Source: Dallia pectoralis | Lineage: Eukaryota > Chordata > Actinopteri > Esociformes > Umbridae | NCBI GenBank assembly: GCA_029465975.1 | Contig: CM055745.1 | Coordinates: 14,834,812-14,898,811, forward strand | DNA length: 64,000 bases | Direction: 5' to 3' | In this document: positions 41,956 through 52,513 of the stretch, one piece after another | Layout of the letters: every line of letters starts with the position of its first letter | Position numbering within the stretch: the stretch's first letter is position 1 | Translations under genes and position numbers: made by a program | The notes under the pieces: model-generated | What the model was told of the DNA's origin: nothing | The model's input: only the letters and a program-made list of their open reading frames with translations | The model's database searches: none

Positions 41956-42370
41956 TTACAAACCTCTCCACTTTGGTCTCGTCTGTCTAATGGACATTGT
42001 TCCAGAAGCCTTGTGGTTGTTTGGATGCAACTTTGCAAACCCACGCCGTGCTGCCATGTTCTCTTTAGGGAGAAGAGGCTTTTTCCTGGCAACACTTCCT
42101 AACAAACCATACTTTTTAGTCTTTCTAATTGTACTGTCATGAACTTTACCACATAACATGCTAACTGAGGCCAATAGAGTCAGAAAGGCAGAAAAGTGTT
42201 TAATCGCCATTGAATGTGTGAACATTCAATGGCGATGAACATTCCAAGATGTAACTATTGTTTTTCTTGCAATTTCTCTGAGCATTGACTTTGTTTGGAC
42301 GTCCACTCCTGGGAAGATTGGCAACTGTCTTTTCATGTTTTCATTTTGTAATAATCTTTTCCGCTGTAAA
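41956..42370 (-). pseudogene. Tc1-like transposase relic
   Basis: The minus strand contains GSVARKKPLLPKENMAARRG, a pattern of the linker between the DNA-binding and DDE domains of fish Tc1 transposases. Before it, degenerate HTH-coding sequence (CACTCCTGGGAAGATTGGCA on the plus strand at 42305) is interrupted by a short hairpin-forming insertion at 42203-42236. No terminal repeats or catalytic residues remain. Confidence 0.7.
42203..42236. repeat. Perfect 15-bp hairpin
   Basis: ATCGCCATTGAATGT and its exact reverse complement, separated by GTGA. TTTAATCGCCAT also appears at the start of a LINE-tail-like sequence at 37266. Confidence 0.9.
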
Positions 42371-42830
42371 TGTTATGGTGTATCACAGAGCGGACCCAAA
42401 CGCAACACAGAGACACGGAAGGTGGTGAAAAATAAATGAGGTTTATTTTAGAGAGGGTGGTCTGGAGATGATGAATAAGTTGAGGGTGTCCGGACAGCAA
42501 GACTGGTTGATGGTTTGGTTTGCTGGTGGTCGAGGACAAACACTTGGTTCAGTTCTGGAAACGGGGAGAAAAAGAGAATAGTCAAAAAATAACACTAGGA
42601 AGTATCTCACTGGGAATAATTCAAAAGAGGTCTTGGTCTAGTCGTGAATAGCTACCACTGTTACGGAAGCAACAATCTGATGAGGAGTGGCTGGAAAACC
42701 GGGGTAGATATAGGGTTGGTTGATGAGTTGATGGGTGGCAGGTGTGCAGGATCCAGGCATGGCAGGAACACCTCAAGACCAGCATGGGGTGCAAAGAGAC
42801 CCACGGGAAAACACAACAGTAGAATGATGA
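42371..42830 (-). repeat. LTR-like relic
   Basis: CACAGAGCGGACCCAAACGC and GGTTTATTTTA near the left end look like the 3' end of a minus-strand LTR. Borders are unresolved. Confidence 0.35.
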
Positions 42831-44249
42831 ACTTTAAAAAATTTTTAACATGTAGTAATGGATCAGTGTTTTACAAGGCCCTTCATCAAAGTGAATGTAA
42901 TGGAAAATTGTAAAGATTTAAAGGAACAGCAGATGATCCAAAGCATACCACCTCCATCTGTGACCTGTGGTCCAGTTCTGAAGCTCAAGTGTCCGCACAG
43001 ATCCTTACACTAGCTTGCCCATTTCCCTGCTGCTAACACATCGACTATGAAAACAGAATGGTGCCTAATATACACTTGGCGCCTAATATACGCCCCCCTC
43101 CCTCCCCACTGACAGGTGCCATGGTTACGAGATTATAGATGTTATTTACTTTACCTGTCAGTGGTCATAATGTCTTGGCTGATTGGTGTATATGGTGCAT
43201 TCTCACCTCCCACATGCACTCAGACAATCAACCCACAATAGGTGGGACCATTTTAAAGCTCCGTGAAGAGAATCACCGACTAATTTCAGCATTAACCAAA
43301 GTCTGAAGTGTGAGGCCATTTAACACGACACAGAAGGTCACATTTTTTTTATACCCATTATTAATAACACATTCGAAAAGCACTGTCATGTATCAACAAC
43401 AGGAGTATTCAATAGTATTATTCCAGTGTAAATGCTGTTGAATGATACATAATAAGACTCATGCAGACACATATAAGGGTAGTGATATAAATATGTCTTA
43501 ATACAGGGGCCCATTCAGATGGATTTAGACAGTACTTCGGACAGTCTTCAGTGGTCATATGGTTGGACAAATACATACTCAAATGTATAGCATGTTTATT
43601 ACACCGTAATTACATAGTCAATAAAAGTATTACAATTTAAACTCAGTGTACTTGCTTATGAATGACTAATCACCAGGTTCTTTTCCCCTATGCTGCTATA
43701 TAATATACCGGCATACATTTCCCAGTGTGGTTACATTTACAAGTCAGCAGACACACGTTTATGGTGTGTGTATGTTGTTTTTCCTTGAAGCATGGCACTG
43801 TGAATAATGGCATTCAACATCTGGTGCAAGGCTTTGGAGGTCAGTCAGATTTGAAGACATGAAGCTGGGGGGGAAACTGGAGAGTGGAAATGAATTCAAG
43901 TTAACAAAGCACCCCAGTCTGAGCTCCTAATGAACATTTACTCCAGGATCGAACAGCCGCTCATTGGAAGCCGTATTGGAATTGACTTTACTCAAGTGAA
44001 GAGGGCAGGTTTTTTAAATTAAATAAATGGTCTGAAACCATTGTGGGCGGCGATTTAGCAGCTTCACCACAATATAAACACTGTGTATTTGTGGGAGTGT
44101 GCATGCATGGGAGAATCAGGGCCTTTACACATCCGCGTGTTAGAAGACTTTGCGGGTGTGTATTGGTTTCATCTGATCTACAGGTAAATCTCAAAAATGT
44201 GTCCTTAATTTTAAAAAGTGACACCTGCACATATTCTAGATTCATTATG
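42831..44249. other. No feature recognised
   Basis: Non-coding, AT-rich. ORFs below 90 codons without domains; no clear repeats. Confidence 0.4.
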
Positions 44250-44550
44250 TAAGATCACAGGCAGTCTAGTCAGAGTCCAGTCCCTCTGACCAGTCTGAGT
44301 CTCTCTGTCCAGTCTGAGTCCAGTCTGAGTCCAGGCCCTCTGTCCAGTCTGTATGGAGCTAGAAGAGTCTCAAAAAAGATAAATGCACAGACTAGATTTA
44401 CAAATGCACACACCGGATTCATACATGCACAGACTACATTCACAAATGCACAGACCGGATTCATACATGCGTAAAAAATTCACAAATACACAGACCAAAT
44501 TTAAAAAGCACATAAGATTCACAAATGCATACAAATTGTTTAAATGCACA
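44250..44550 (-). repeat. CAGTCTGAGTCC repeats and inverted copy of the 42-bp array
   Basis: 44265-44345 holds irregular CAGTCTGAGTCC units. 44350-44550 is the reverse complement of the 36879-37012 array, with three or more 42-bp units that decay to the right. Confidence 0.83.
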
Positions 44551-45929
44551 TAGCGAAATATATCTTGATTTACAAACTGCTTGCGTGCAGTGAATTTGAC
44601 TGCATTTGTGTGTGGATTCTTTTTGAGACTCCCCTGACGTGGATCCACACACAAATGCATTTTTTTAACAAAGAATGATCTGCAACCAATCAGATATCTT
44701 CCTTGTTTTAGCCAATCACAAGAACGCACACCACGTGCAAGACATTTGTCTGCATTTCTATGACTTTGTTCATCCAATGGAAAACAAATCTGTGTTGAGC
44801 ACAAGCTGCTGCTGTCAATAAGGCGTCTGATTTATAATTACCTTCAAACAGAAGCAGAGAGACCCTTGTCTTGTTTGTGAGCTCCGGAGCAACGTCGTCT
44901 ACTTGTCCAGATGACTCTGCATCTTTGTGGTATTCTTGACATGTGACTTGGCACAGCATTTGCAAATGTAGAAAGCTTTTTATTGTTCACATGGGCTGCA
45001 ATGTCGCATAAAGTAACACACGTGGCATTTTTCTGTAAAGATGTGAGAAAAGCTGGCTTAAATGGATGTAATTCCATGTACAGATAAACAGCTACGAAAC
45101 TATTTTCTAAAACAAATGTTTTACAAAAATTTATGGAAATGTTTTAACATTTTGAAATATCAATTAGTATGCCCCATTATTCTGCCCCCGCTTCTGTGTG
45201 TGTGTGGCGCGAACTTGCCAGCTACAGTAACTCGGCAGATAGCTAACAGTTTCCCCAAGAGAAAAAATTAAGCTGTTTTCCTTTCAAAACCTTTACTTGG
45301 GAAGCACTGTAAAACTACAAAGAACAAAAGTACATCTCAGTGTTTACAGTACAGTACTACAACAATATTGAAGTATTTTCTGTAAAAAACGTATAGAAAC
45401 GAATGCGCCCGCTTAAGCCTATGTAAACATACATTACGATACCAGCTTTTAGTGCATATGATCAAAATACACAAATATAAATTGAATTGATTTACAACAT
45501 ATTTCTATACTTGTATTCTTAATACTTAATGTCAAAATAACTGTATGCTCTTATTTAAACTCATACTTACAGGCAAACGTTTTCCTGACCAATTTTAAGT
45601 TCAGAGAAAAAGACGTGACCACATACATTAACTTGTATCATCTAACTACGGCAAGAAAGTTATAACAAAAACATTTGATTGCCTTAACAGTCCACTAGGG
45701 GTCTCCCTTTTCCCAGATAACCAACAGAACAACACACCCATCATAACCCAGATGGCAGCTAAAATCTGCCGGCAAAAAGTGCTACTAAGAAACTAAACAG
45801 ATTTGATTTTCCATAATGTGCTTAGGCCTTAGGCTGCTTAAAGTGAAACTGAATCACATTTTTTTAAGTAGTGTTTGTTTGTAAAATATATATAATAATT
45901 AGACTTTCAGGTTCATAAGAGTTTTGCTC
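44551..45929. other. No feature recognised
   Basis: Non-coding. GTGGATTCTTTTTGAGACTC near 44612 echoes the end of the 42-bp-repeat element. Nothing else assigned. Confidence 0.4.
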
Positions 45930-46248
45930 TTAAAGGCCAACCTCACCGAAAAAACATATTATTTCTCACTTATCGTGGTCACTTATGTAGTAGAAATGGG
46001 AAAGCATTTTTGAAATTGGTGCCATCTAGATTAAAATGTGTTTTGGCTCATGTGGATGAAATACACCAAATCCCAGAATGCACTTGTTTCACTGCTCCAC
46101 GAGTCCACTCCCAAGCCACGCCTACCGGCTCGAGAGGGCAGGCAGAAGGGAAGGCTAGCTACTAGCTAATTGACTGGAAAACAGAAGACACCGGTTGACA
46201 TGAGTCTCCGTGACGAGTGTCTTGATAAAGTAATTTAAATACTAGCCT

Positions 46249-46386
46249 TGCGTTGTACCAGGATGTACATCTAACACAAGGAAAGGACATGTAGTTAGTT
46301 TCCATCGTTTTCCCGTTGAACATTTAGAGCGGTGCAAACAGTGGCTAGTATCAACCACCCCAAGTTCCGAGAATATTTGTAATTAA
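46249..46386 (+). pseudogene. THAP-domain-like fragment
   Basis: An open stretch of 45 codons starting CVVPGCTSNTRKG and continuing VSFHRFPVEHLERCKQWL. The CX4C pair, the F-H-R-F-P motif and the conserved Trp match the first half of the THAP (C2CH) zinc domain. The later Cys-x2-His and AVPTIF ends are not seen before the stop. The start is unclear; the exon probably begins a few bases upstream. Confidence 0.65.
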
Positions 46387-47098
46387 TAAAAGTATATACA
46401 TTTCATATTCATATTTCCCTGTACTCTTTTGTAAATCAAAGTAATACATTATAAACTTTGAACTTTTATTGTTTTTAAACATAATATAAACAATTTCACA
46501 CTCATAGCTCTTCCAGAGCTTCAGCAGTTTCTTGATAGCCACAGTATTGTCCGTCACTAGCTGGAAATCTCTGTCTGATGTCCTAAACAACATAGGCAGG
46601 CAAAACAAGACGATATAGCCTTTCCCCAGTCTCTCTCCTTGCAGGACCCATTCCACGAAATGACGGTAGGCTGTTAGGCAATATTGTCTGAAAACAATAA
46701 GCACAACGTTAGCAACGCAAGCTATTGGCACCTACAATAGGCTACCTAGCATATATGTAAATATAACCGATAGCTCAGCTAACTGACGTGAACAACAAAT
46801 AAATACTCACTTATACTGAAGCGTCCGTTTGTCCCTGCGGGCTTTGGCTGGCGTTTCCCATTGACCTTCGGAATCCTGAAATAAGTTTCAAAAACTTGTG
46901 TGGATCAAAGCTGGGGTGCTCTATTACGCATGCTGGCGGTCCCGTTTCTAATGCAGATTCAGTTATTTCTTCAAGAAGAAAATGGCATCGCTGAAATTCG
47001 CAACAGCAGCGGGACTCTATCTGTGTCCATAGGCGCACAGCGAGAGCACTGGCACCACCAGTCCGCCCCAGCTCGACTCTGTACGGGCTCTTCCTCAT
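46351..47098 (-). pseudogene. P2X7 C-terminal-domain-like protein, two exons, within the Kolobok-like element
   Basis: The minus-strand ORF 47098-46811 reads ESRCCCEFQRCHFLLEEI and PPACVIEHPSF. After an intron with a TTTTCAG-type acceptor near 46690, a second segment reads QYCLTAYRHFVEWVLQGE. Together these resemble the Cys-rich zinc-binding tail of P2X7 receptors (CC...C, CI-HP-F, YR-F--W). Such tails are also found in teleosts without the channel. No channel segment is present. The C-terminal part after YIVLFCLPMLF is likely out of pattern. The assignment is from motif resemblance only. Confidence 0.5.
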
Positions 47099-47442
47099 GA
47101 CCGCAAGGCAAGCTTCGCTCCTCTGCAGCAGCAGCCTCTTGTTCCTCCCGTCAACCGCAACGGTGTTTCGCTGTATTGCGGCTCGTACAGGCAGCCACGA
47201 ACATCGGATTCGCGCAACAGATCTTCAAAATCCCTTTCTTCCATTTCGTCTTCACAATTACATTCTGCCATTGTGTTGTCTAAAACTCTAATTTCTCCCT
47301 ATACAAGCAACATCGGGTTAGCTTAGCTACAAGATGGCTGACAACTGTTTTGAAAATCTTTGACGAGGCCCCACCCCATATGGGCGGGTTGAAAAAATGC
47401 GGAAGTAGCGTCTACTTCTGTCTGTAGTTTACAGCCTCTTTT

Positions 47443-47497
47443 AAAAAATCCTCCAATGACGTAAAAATCGTCATTTAACGTCATTGGAGGATTTTTT
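47443..47497. repeat. Perfect 20-bp inverted repeat (hairpin)
   Basis: AAAAAATCCTCCAATGACGT and its exact reverse complement with a 15-base loop, near the right end of the Kolobok-like element. Confidence 0.95.
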
Positions 47498-47623
47498 CCT
47501 GACCTAAAATCAAGATATGCCTCATCAGATGGAGTTGAGGGGTGGGAGGAGGGTCATTGGAAAATTCTACCATTTGTCTACTGATACAAAGCTAAATGCA
47601 AAATCGGTGAAGTGGCTCTTTAA

Positions 47624-48529
47624 GTGCTGTAGGCTACTACTGTAGGCTAGTGAACTTGAATATTACATGAAATATCACATGAAATATACTCACAGCAATG
47701 ATCAAATAAAACCTAACTGTAAGTATTTGTTCTTTGTCTAAGGCACTGCAGTCGTGTGGGTGCAGTATTGAGAGCTCAATAGCACTGCATTATTAAGTCT
47801 ACTGTTCTATCATATCTGACCTAATTGTGCAACGTTTTCAAAATTGCCTGGCTTAAATTCCCATAGAAAATAGCTGAAGTCTAATGTTCTAAATTGTTGT
47901 TTTACAATTTTCTTAACCATCTATTTGTAACATTCCTAGTATGTGCTATGAACTGTCCACCTACATAAAAAACATGTTTTTGAATTCCACGCACCATTAG
48001 AGCGCAGGACTGGCTGAACCCATATACTGGGGATTACGTACTTATCCTACACTAAAACATGTAGCCTAATCTTGGTGAGTAAAGGCTTCGCACAGCATCC
48101 CTTCATTACAGGCTTCGCACAGCATCACTAGAAGTGTACCTAGGTTCTGGGAGGGCCAATCAGCAACAGACTTAAGGCAGTTGCATATTATTATAAGGAT
48201 ACATGTGTAATTAAAAAGACTCAAACTCAATGGATCCTGAACGTGAACTTTGTCTTTAAAAACGAGCCCTATATTTATTTGTATCAAAACTTTTTGGGCC
48301 TTGAAATAGAGGTACCATTTTTTTATTTTCTGATAAAAGCTGACATTTCTAAGTTGTGATTTCAAATCCAAACTTCGGATTTATAGCCAAAAGAAGAAAA
48401 GATATGATCTCTCCCAAATCTTAAAAAATGCACTAGTACAGCATGTTGTATTTTCTCTGGAAAAATAATTTCAGGCACCCAGTTCTTGACAAACACAGGA
48501 CGGTTGGCATGTGTTGTGTAGAACAGATG
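47624..48529. other. No feature recognised
   Basis: Non-coding. GCTTCGCACAGCATC occurs twice (48086 and 48111) as a small direct repeat. Confidence 0.4.
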
Positions 48530-49140
48530 AGGAGTAAGGATGGCTGGAGACTGGATTTAATTAGCCAGTCAGCCGATAAATAACCGCTGCAATTAAAAGG
48601 CAGCCCTTCTTTTTGTTTATGCTCAGGGAAACTCGAAACAAACAAGACTGTTTACTGATGAGCGCACACACACACGTTAACGGCGGCCGAGGGGCACCCA
48701 AAACTGAGGTAAACAGTAAATAGTGTTGTGGCCTTCCTCACACGAGACAAGCTAGATTTACCGTCGTCTTAGGGAATGGCTGAGTTTATCTTGTTACACA
48801 GCCGTGGCTCTGGCCCTTGCCCAAAACGCATCAACAAACACATGGCCAGCTTCAAAAGCCCACAAATGGCATACTTAGTCTCAAACCATTCCTTAGGATA
48901 GACAATAGCTGTTTTCGCCCGAAAATCTTGAGCAATTGGATTTCCGCTATTTTACTAAATGCTTTGCAGTCTTTTGAACGAGCACCTCCGTGATTAAATT
49001 TAAGGGATTTGTTTGGGATTGGGCCCTGGTGGCCATGCTGTACCACAGCCAAACACTTTGTGTAGAATGAGCTAAATCCTTGATGTATTGGAGACCGTAT
49101 ATTTCTTCTGTGCTTCATTTTTCAGCCCTGTGTTTGTTGA
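48530..49140. promoter_or_regulatory. Candidate conserved non-coding element
   Basis: About 600 bp of balanced composition without ORFs or repeats apart from a short CA run. It has homeodomain-like motifs (GGATTTAATTAGCC, GCAATTAAAAGG, TGATTAAATTTAAG) and forkhead-like TGTTTAC/GTAAACA at 48648 and 48710. Conservation was not tested. Confidence 0.3.
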
Positions 49141-49513
49141 AGATCAACTTTGAATGGCGCTCAGCGGTGTAGTGGGATTTTGATGTATAAAAAACGCGGA
49201 CTTCTATGACTTTCAGTTATTAATGGCTAGACATTGATTGACACTGGGTACCACTCTACATACTCTAGCTAAACACAACGATAAGTCTAGGATGGAAATG
49301 AAGCATTCAGTGTCTGCAGGTTGAAGCAGTACTACACAAAACAGAGCTTTACTAATTAAACATAAATAAGGAGAATGTATTGGTAAGTTTGAAGAAATCT
49401 ACTGATTTTAATTCAATCAATTTCTTTATCATCAGCAGTTTTCTACAGATACCCAGCCTACATTCCTTAAGTCCTCATCTGGCTGTTCCGGCTGAAGATT
49501 GTAAGAGCACATG
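49141..49513. other. No feature recognised
   Basis: Non-coding AT-rich sequence. Confidence 0.4.
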
Positions 49514-49521
49514 ACCTATGG

Positions 49522-49675
49522 CACAGGTGTCAAACCGGTTGCAGGGAGTGCCGAGTGTCTACAGGTTTTTGCACTCACCTTTAACTTAATTGATTAATTA
49601 TGTCACTAATTGGTAACAATTACAACAGAAATCTGCAAACATTAGGCCCTCTGTGGAACCGGTTTGACACCCCTG
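49522..49675. mobile_element. Palindromic MITE, copy 2
   Basis: 154 bp, ends CACAGGTGTCAAACCGGTT and ACCGGTTTGACACCCCTG. It is flanked by ACCTATGG / ACCTATTG (7 of 8 match), which suggests an hAT-type origin. Same element as 18008-18212. Confidence 0.8.
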
Positions 49676-49683
49676 ACCTATTG

Positions 49684-50568
49684 GATCATGTCAATGCTTT
49701 TGCATGTTCAGATGACAAGTGGCTCACTAAACACATGTGTCCACGTGAATCTGAACCCAAGTCAGCTGAATAACCAGGTAGACAACAACAGGAACAATTA
49801 GGTGTGAGCTTGGCAGCAGCAGTAGGGATTGATACGCAGCATCTGATCTGCAACACATCCAGGAAGACTTTGGGCGGAAACAGCTACCAGCTGATAGTCA
49901 GGAGGTGTGGTCAGGAGGTGTGGTCAGAGTGCTCATCTCCAAATGTTCAACAGGACACAGGGCAAGTTATGGAGAGCATTCCTTGGATTCAAAAGGATAC
50001 CTGAGCTTACTTTTCAATCAGACCCGAGTACTTCGGTACAACTCTTTAGCAGCGTAAAACTAGGGATTGTGGAGGTTCCCAGTGGGATCTGCCAACAAAA
50101 ATGATCGTTTCGTTGTATGTCAAATGAAGATGTGAGTCAGTTACAAGCAAAAATATATTTGATTTGCAATAAAAAATATAAAACATAATATAAAGTAATT
50201 AAAAAAAATGTTATTCACCCTGTACTATATTGGAAACATATTATTACACATTATTTGACAGGTCTGGACACAAATGGGTCAATATCATTCTGGATTATTG
50301 GTGCCCTCACAGACACACCCCCATACCAATGGCAGATGTGCTTATAATTCCACTGTGCTACTGTCCATCTCAGATGAGGCCCAACCCAGAGAAGTCTTCT
50401 GGACAGTGTTGATGTATGGCAGTAAAGCATTAACTTGCACCTGTGGATACAGCGGGTATGGTGTCGAGTGATTTACCAAAGAATTCCAGAGCCGATGTCA
50501 GGACTTACATTACCGACACATAACAACAACTCCCAATGGAACCGGGAGAGTTAAAGATCATGACAAGC
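49684..50568. other. No feature recognised
   Basis: Non-coding; an AT-rich block near 50150-50215. ATTTACCAAAGAATTCCAGA near 50471 might belong to an unrecognised repeat. Confidence 0.4.
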
Positions 50569-51512
50569 GGGACTCGCATATGAACAGGGTCAAGCCTGAC
50601 CTTATGAAGAGCGTCGGACTCCATCCTAGCTGGAGAGGTGCTCTTCTTTTGTCTAGGAATATAGCTAGGAGACTCACTCCTATAGTGTTAAAATGAGATA
50701 GGGTGCAGATCAGACTGTTAGCCAGCCTGCTAGCCTAGTGGGATCTGTCAATAGCATAGCCAGAGTAGTTAGCAAACCCTACACCATTGACACCGTGCTT
50801 GGCTCAATAAAATAAAAAAGGTAGTGTTAATAAAAGCAACTGTATTAAAAATAAAGCCCTCATTTAGACTGTGTATTTCAATTGGCACAGTTCTCAACAA
50901 TGATGTCGTCCTAAGAGCTTGCAGAGCTACCCTGATTTATTTTGCCAATGGCAACCCTTGAATCTTTTGCCCCTGTGTCTCCTGACTATAGCATTGTGCC
51001 GGAGACGTAGGGAACCTTCCCTGTGTCTTGTCTCTACTTACATTGTGTTGGGCCCTGTTTAGGGGTTACCCTGTTCACGGCCACAGTATCACTAACCCTC
51101 CTCTTCTCTTATGCTGCTATACTGTTGTACTGGGAACTAGAGTGTCTAACCTTTCCCTGTGTTTGTTTCCACTTCCGTTAATGCGGACCTGTGTCTGCTG
51201 GCCACGCTGTGGGACCAATCAGGGAAACATGTGCTGGATCTATCCTGGGGCACCTCCTCCTGATTGTGTTGCAGGCTGAGCAGCTGATGATCATAAGTTC
51301 ACCCAGCACAGCCAGAAGAAGACTGGTCACCTCTTAGAGCCTGGTTCCTCTCTAGATTTCTTCCTAAATTTGACCTTCAGGGAGTTTTTCCTAGTCGCCG
51401 TGTATAAACTTGTTGATGTGTGCTCTGTCGTGTTCAGGCTGGGTGTTTGTAAAAGCACTTTGTGACAACTTTGTTGTAAAAAGGGCTGTATAAAATAAAT
51501 TTGATTGATTTA
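50569..51512 (+). mobile_element. L2-like LINE, internally deleted (both ends kept)
   Basis: The first 300 bp matches, inverted, 61560-61846. The last 500 bp matches, inverted, 59880-60420. The tail is CTGTATAAAATAAATTTGATTGATT. Both copies begin at GGGACTCGCA, so this looks like the true 5' end. All endonuclease and RT coding sequence is missing between about 50875 and 50980. Non-coding. Confidence 0.82.
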
Positions 51513-51829
51513 TAGATATTAAAAACAATGCATATTTTTTCCAAACAGTAAGCCATGTGGGTCAACACTTTTGAAGGCACACCCACCTGTTGAAATCAGT
51601 CAGCTTTGCATGGACCCCCACCCGATTGAGGGAGGGCGAGGCTGGCCAATTTCAAGTATCCACGGGACCCCTACGTTGGGCTGCGGTCTCACATCAACCC
51701 GTCACAGCCCTCACGCAACACAGCGTTCTCATTCCCCCGGTTTTTTCGGACGACCCAGAAAAACCCAGCTGATTTATTACGGCGAAATAACGAGCGGCGG
51801 AATAAATTCTCACTGAACGGGGGCCGTTT
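51513..51829. other. No feature recognised
   Basis: Non-coding; short ORFs without domains. Confidence 0.4.
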
Positions 51830-52275
51830 GATTAACGCAAATGGCATTTGGAGAGTGTGGCCTTTGTTAGACCCACCGAGGAGCCGGGATAGATGGCGGA
51901 GAGTGACGGCGGGGGGGGAGAAATGGGCCAGCTTTTGCTAAATGAGTCGAGGCAATCCATCAGATGCCAGTCCTCATTATGGCTGTGGATACACTAGGAA
52001 AAAGGGGTTCTTTCCCTGGGCTTCCTCTCCCTATTAGCGCCACTCAGCCGAGCGATGGCGGCAGCAGACCGCCGCTGCTTGGGGCACCTTTCACGCGCTA
52101 ATAAGAAGACCTATTCACCGACTGCCCTTCCCAGTTAATCCGACTGAGTGATGAAAGAGAATTGAGGTCGGGCGGCTAAACAGGCTAGCAAATGACATGC
52201 CCAAGATTCGGTCGGTCCTATCTCTCCTGACCCCAGCCCTGTCCACTGATGTCAGCGGTCAAGGTATGAGCTTTG
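51830..52275. promoter_or_regulatory. Candidate conserved non-coding element
   Basis: A GC-balanced block that contrasts with the AT-rich surroundings and has no ORF or repeat signature. Contains TTTGATTAACGCAAATGGC, CTCATTATGGCTG, GCGCTAATAAG and CCAGTTAATCCGAC, homeodomain-type motifs. Conservation was not tested. Confidence 0.35.
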
Positions 52276-52279
52276 CTGC

Positions 52280-52373
52280 GTCATGCATGTCAGTGCAGCA
52301 CTAGGTTTTGTAGTGTTAGATAATACGTCATGCATGTCAGTGCAGCACTAGGTTTTGTAGTGTTAGATAATAC
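52280..52373 (+). repeat. 47-bp perfect tandem duplication
   Basis: GTCATGCATGTCAGTGCAGC and 27 more bases repeated exactly at 52280 and 52327. Confidence 0.97.
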
Positions 52374-52459
52374 TATGAAATTAATCAACATCGTATAACA
52401 GAGTTGTGTATGTGGCGAATATTCCAGATATTGTGTAATGCCAGGATATAGCACTTATG

Positions 52460-52460
<1 letters not shown>

Positions 52461-52512
<52 letters not shown>

Positions 52513-52513
52513 T
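52461..52513. repeat. (AT)n microsatellite
   Basis: About 50 bases of nearly pure TA dinucleotides. Confidence 0.97.

Larger units (their letters stand above)
45934..47619. mobile_element. Kolobok-like DNA transposon (TTAA target)
   Basis: 1686 bp with imperfect inverted ends (AGGCCAACCTCACCGAA and, inverted, AGAGCCACTTCACCGAT), flanked by TTAA on both sides (45930-45933 and 47620-47623). It contains a THAP-domain-like stretch on the plus strand, as Kolobok transposases have, and a P2X7-tail-like coding region on the minus strand. The TTAA target could also fit piggyBac; THAP favours Kolobok. Confidence 0.65.
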
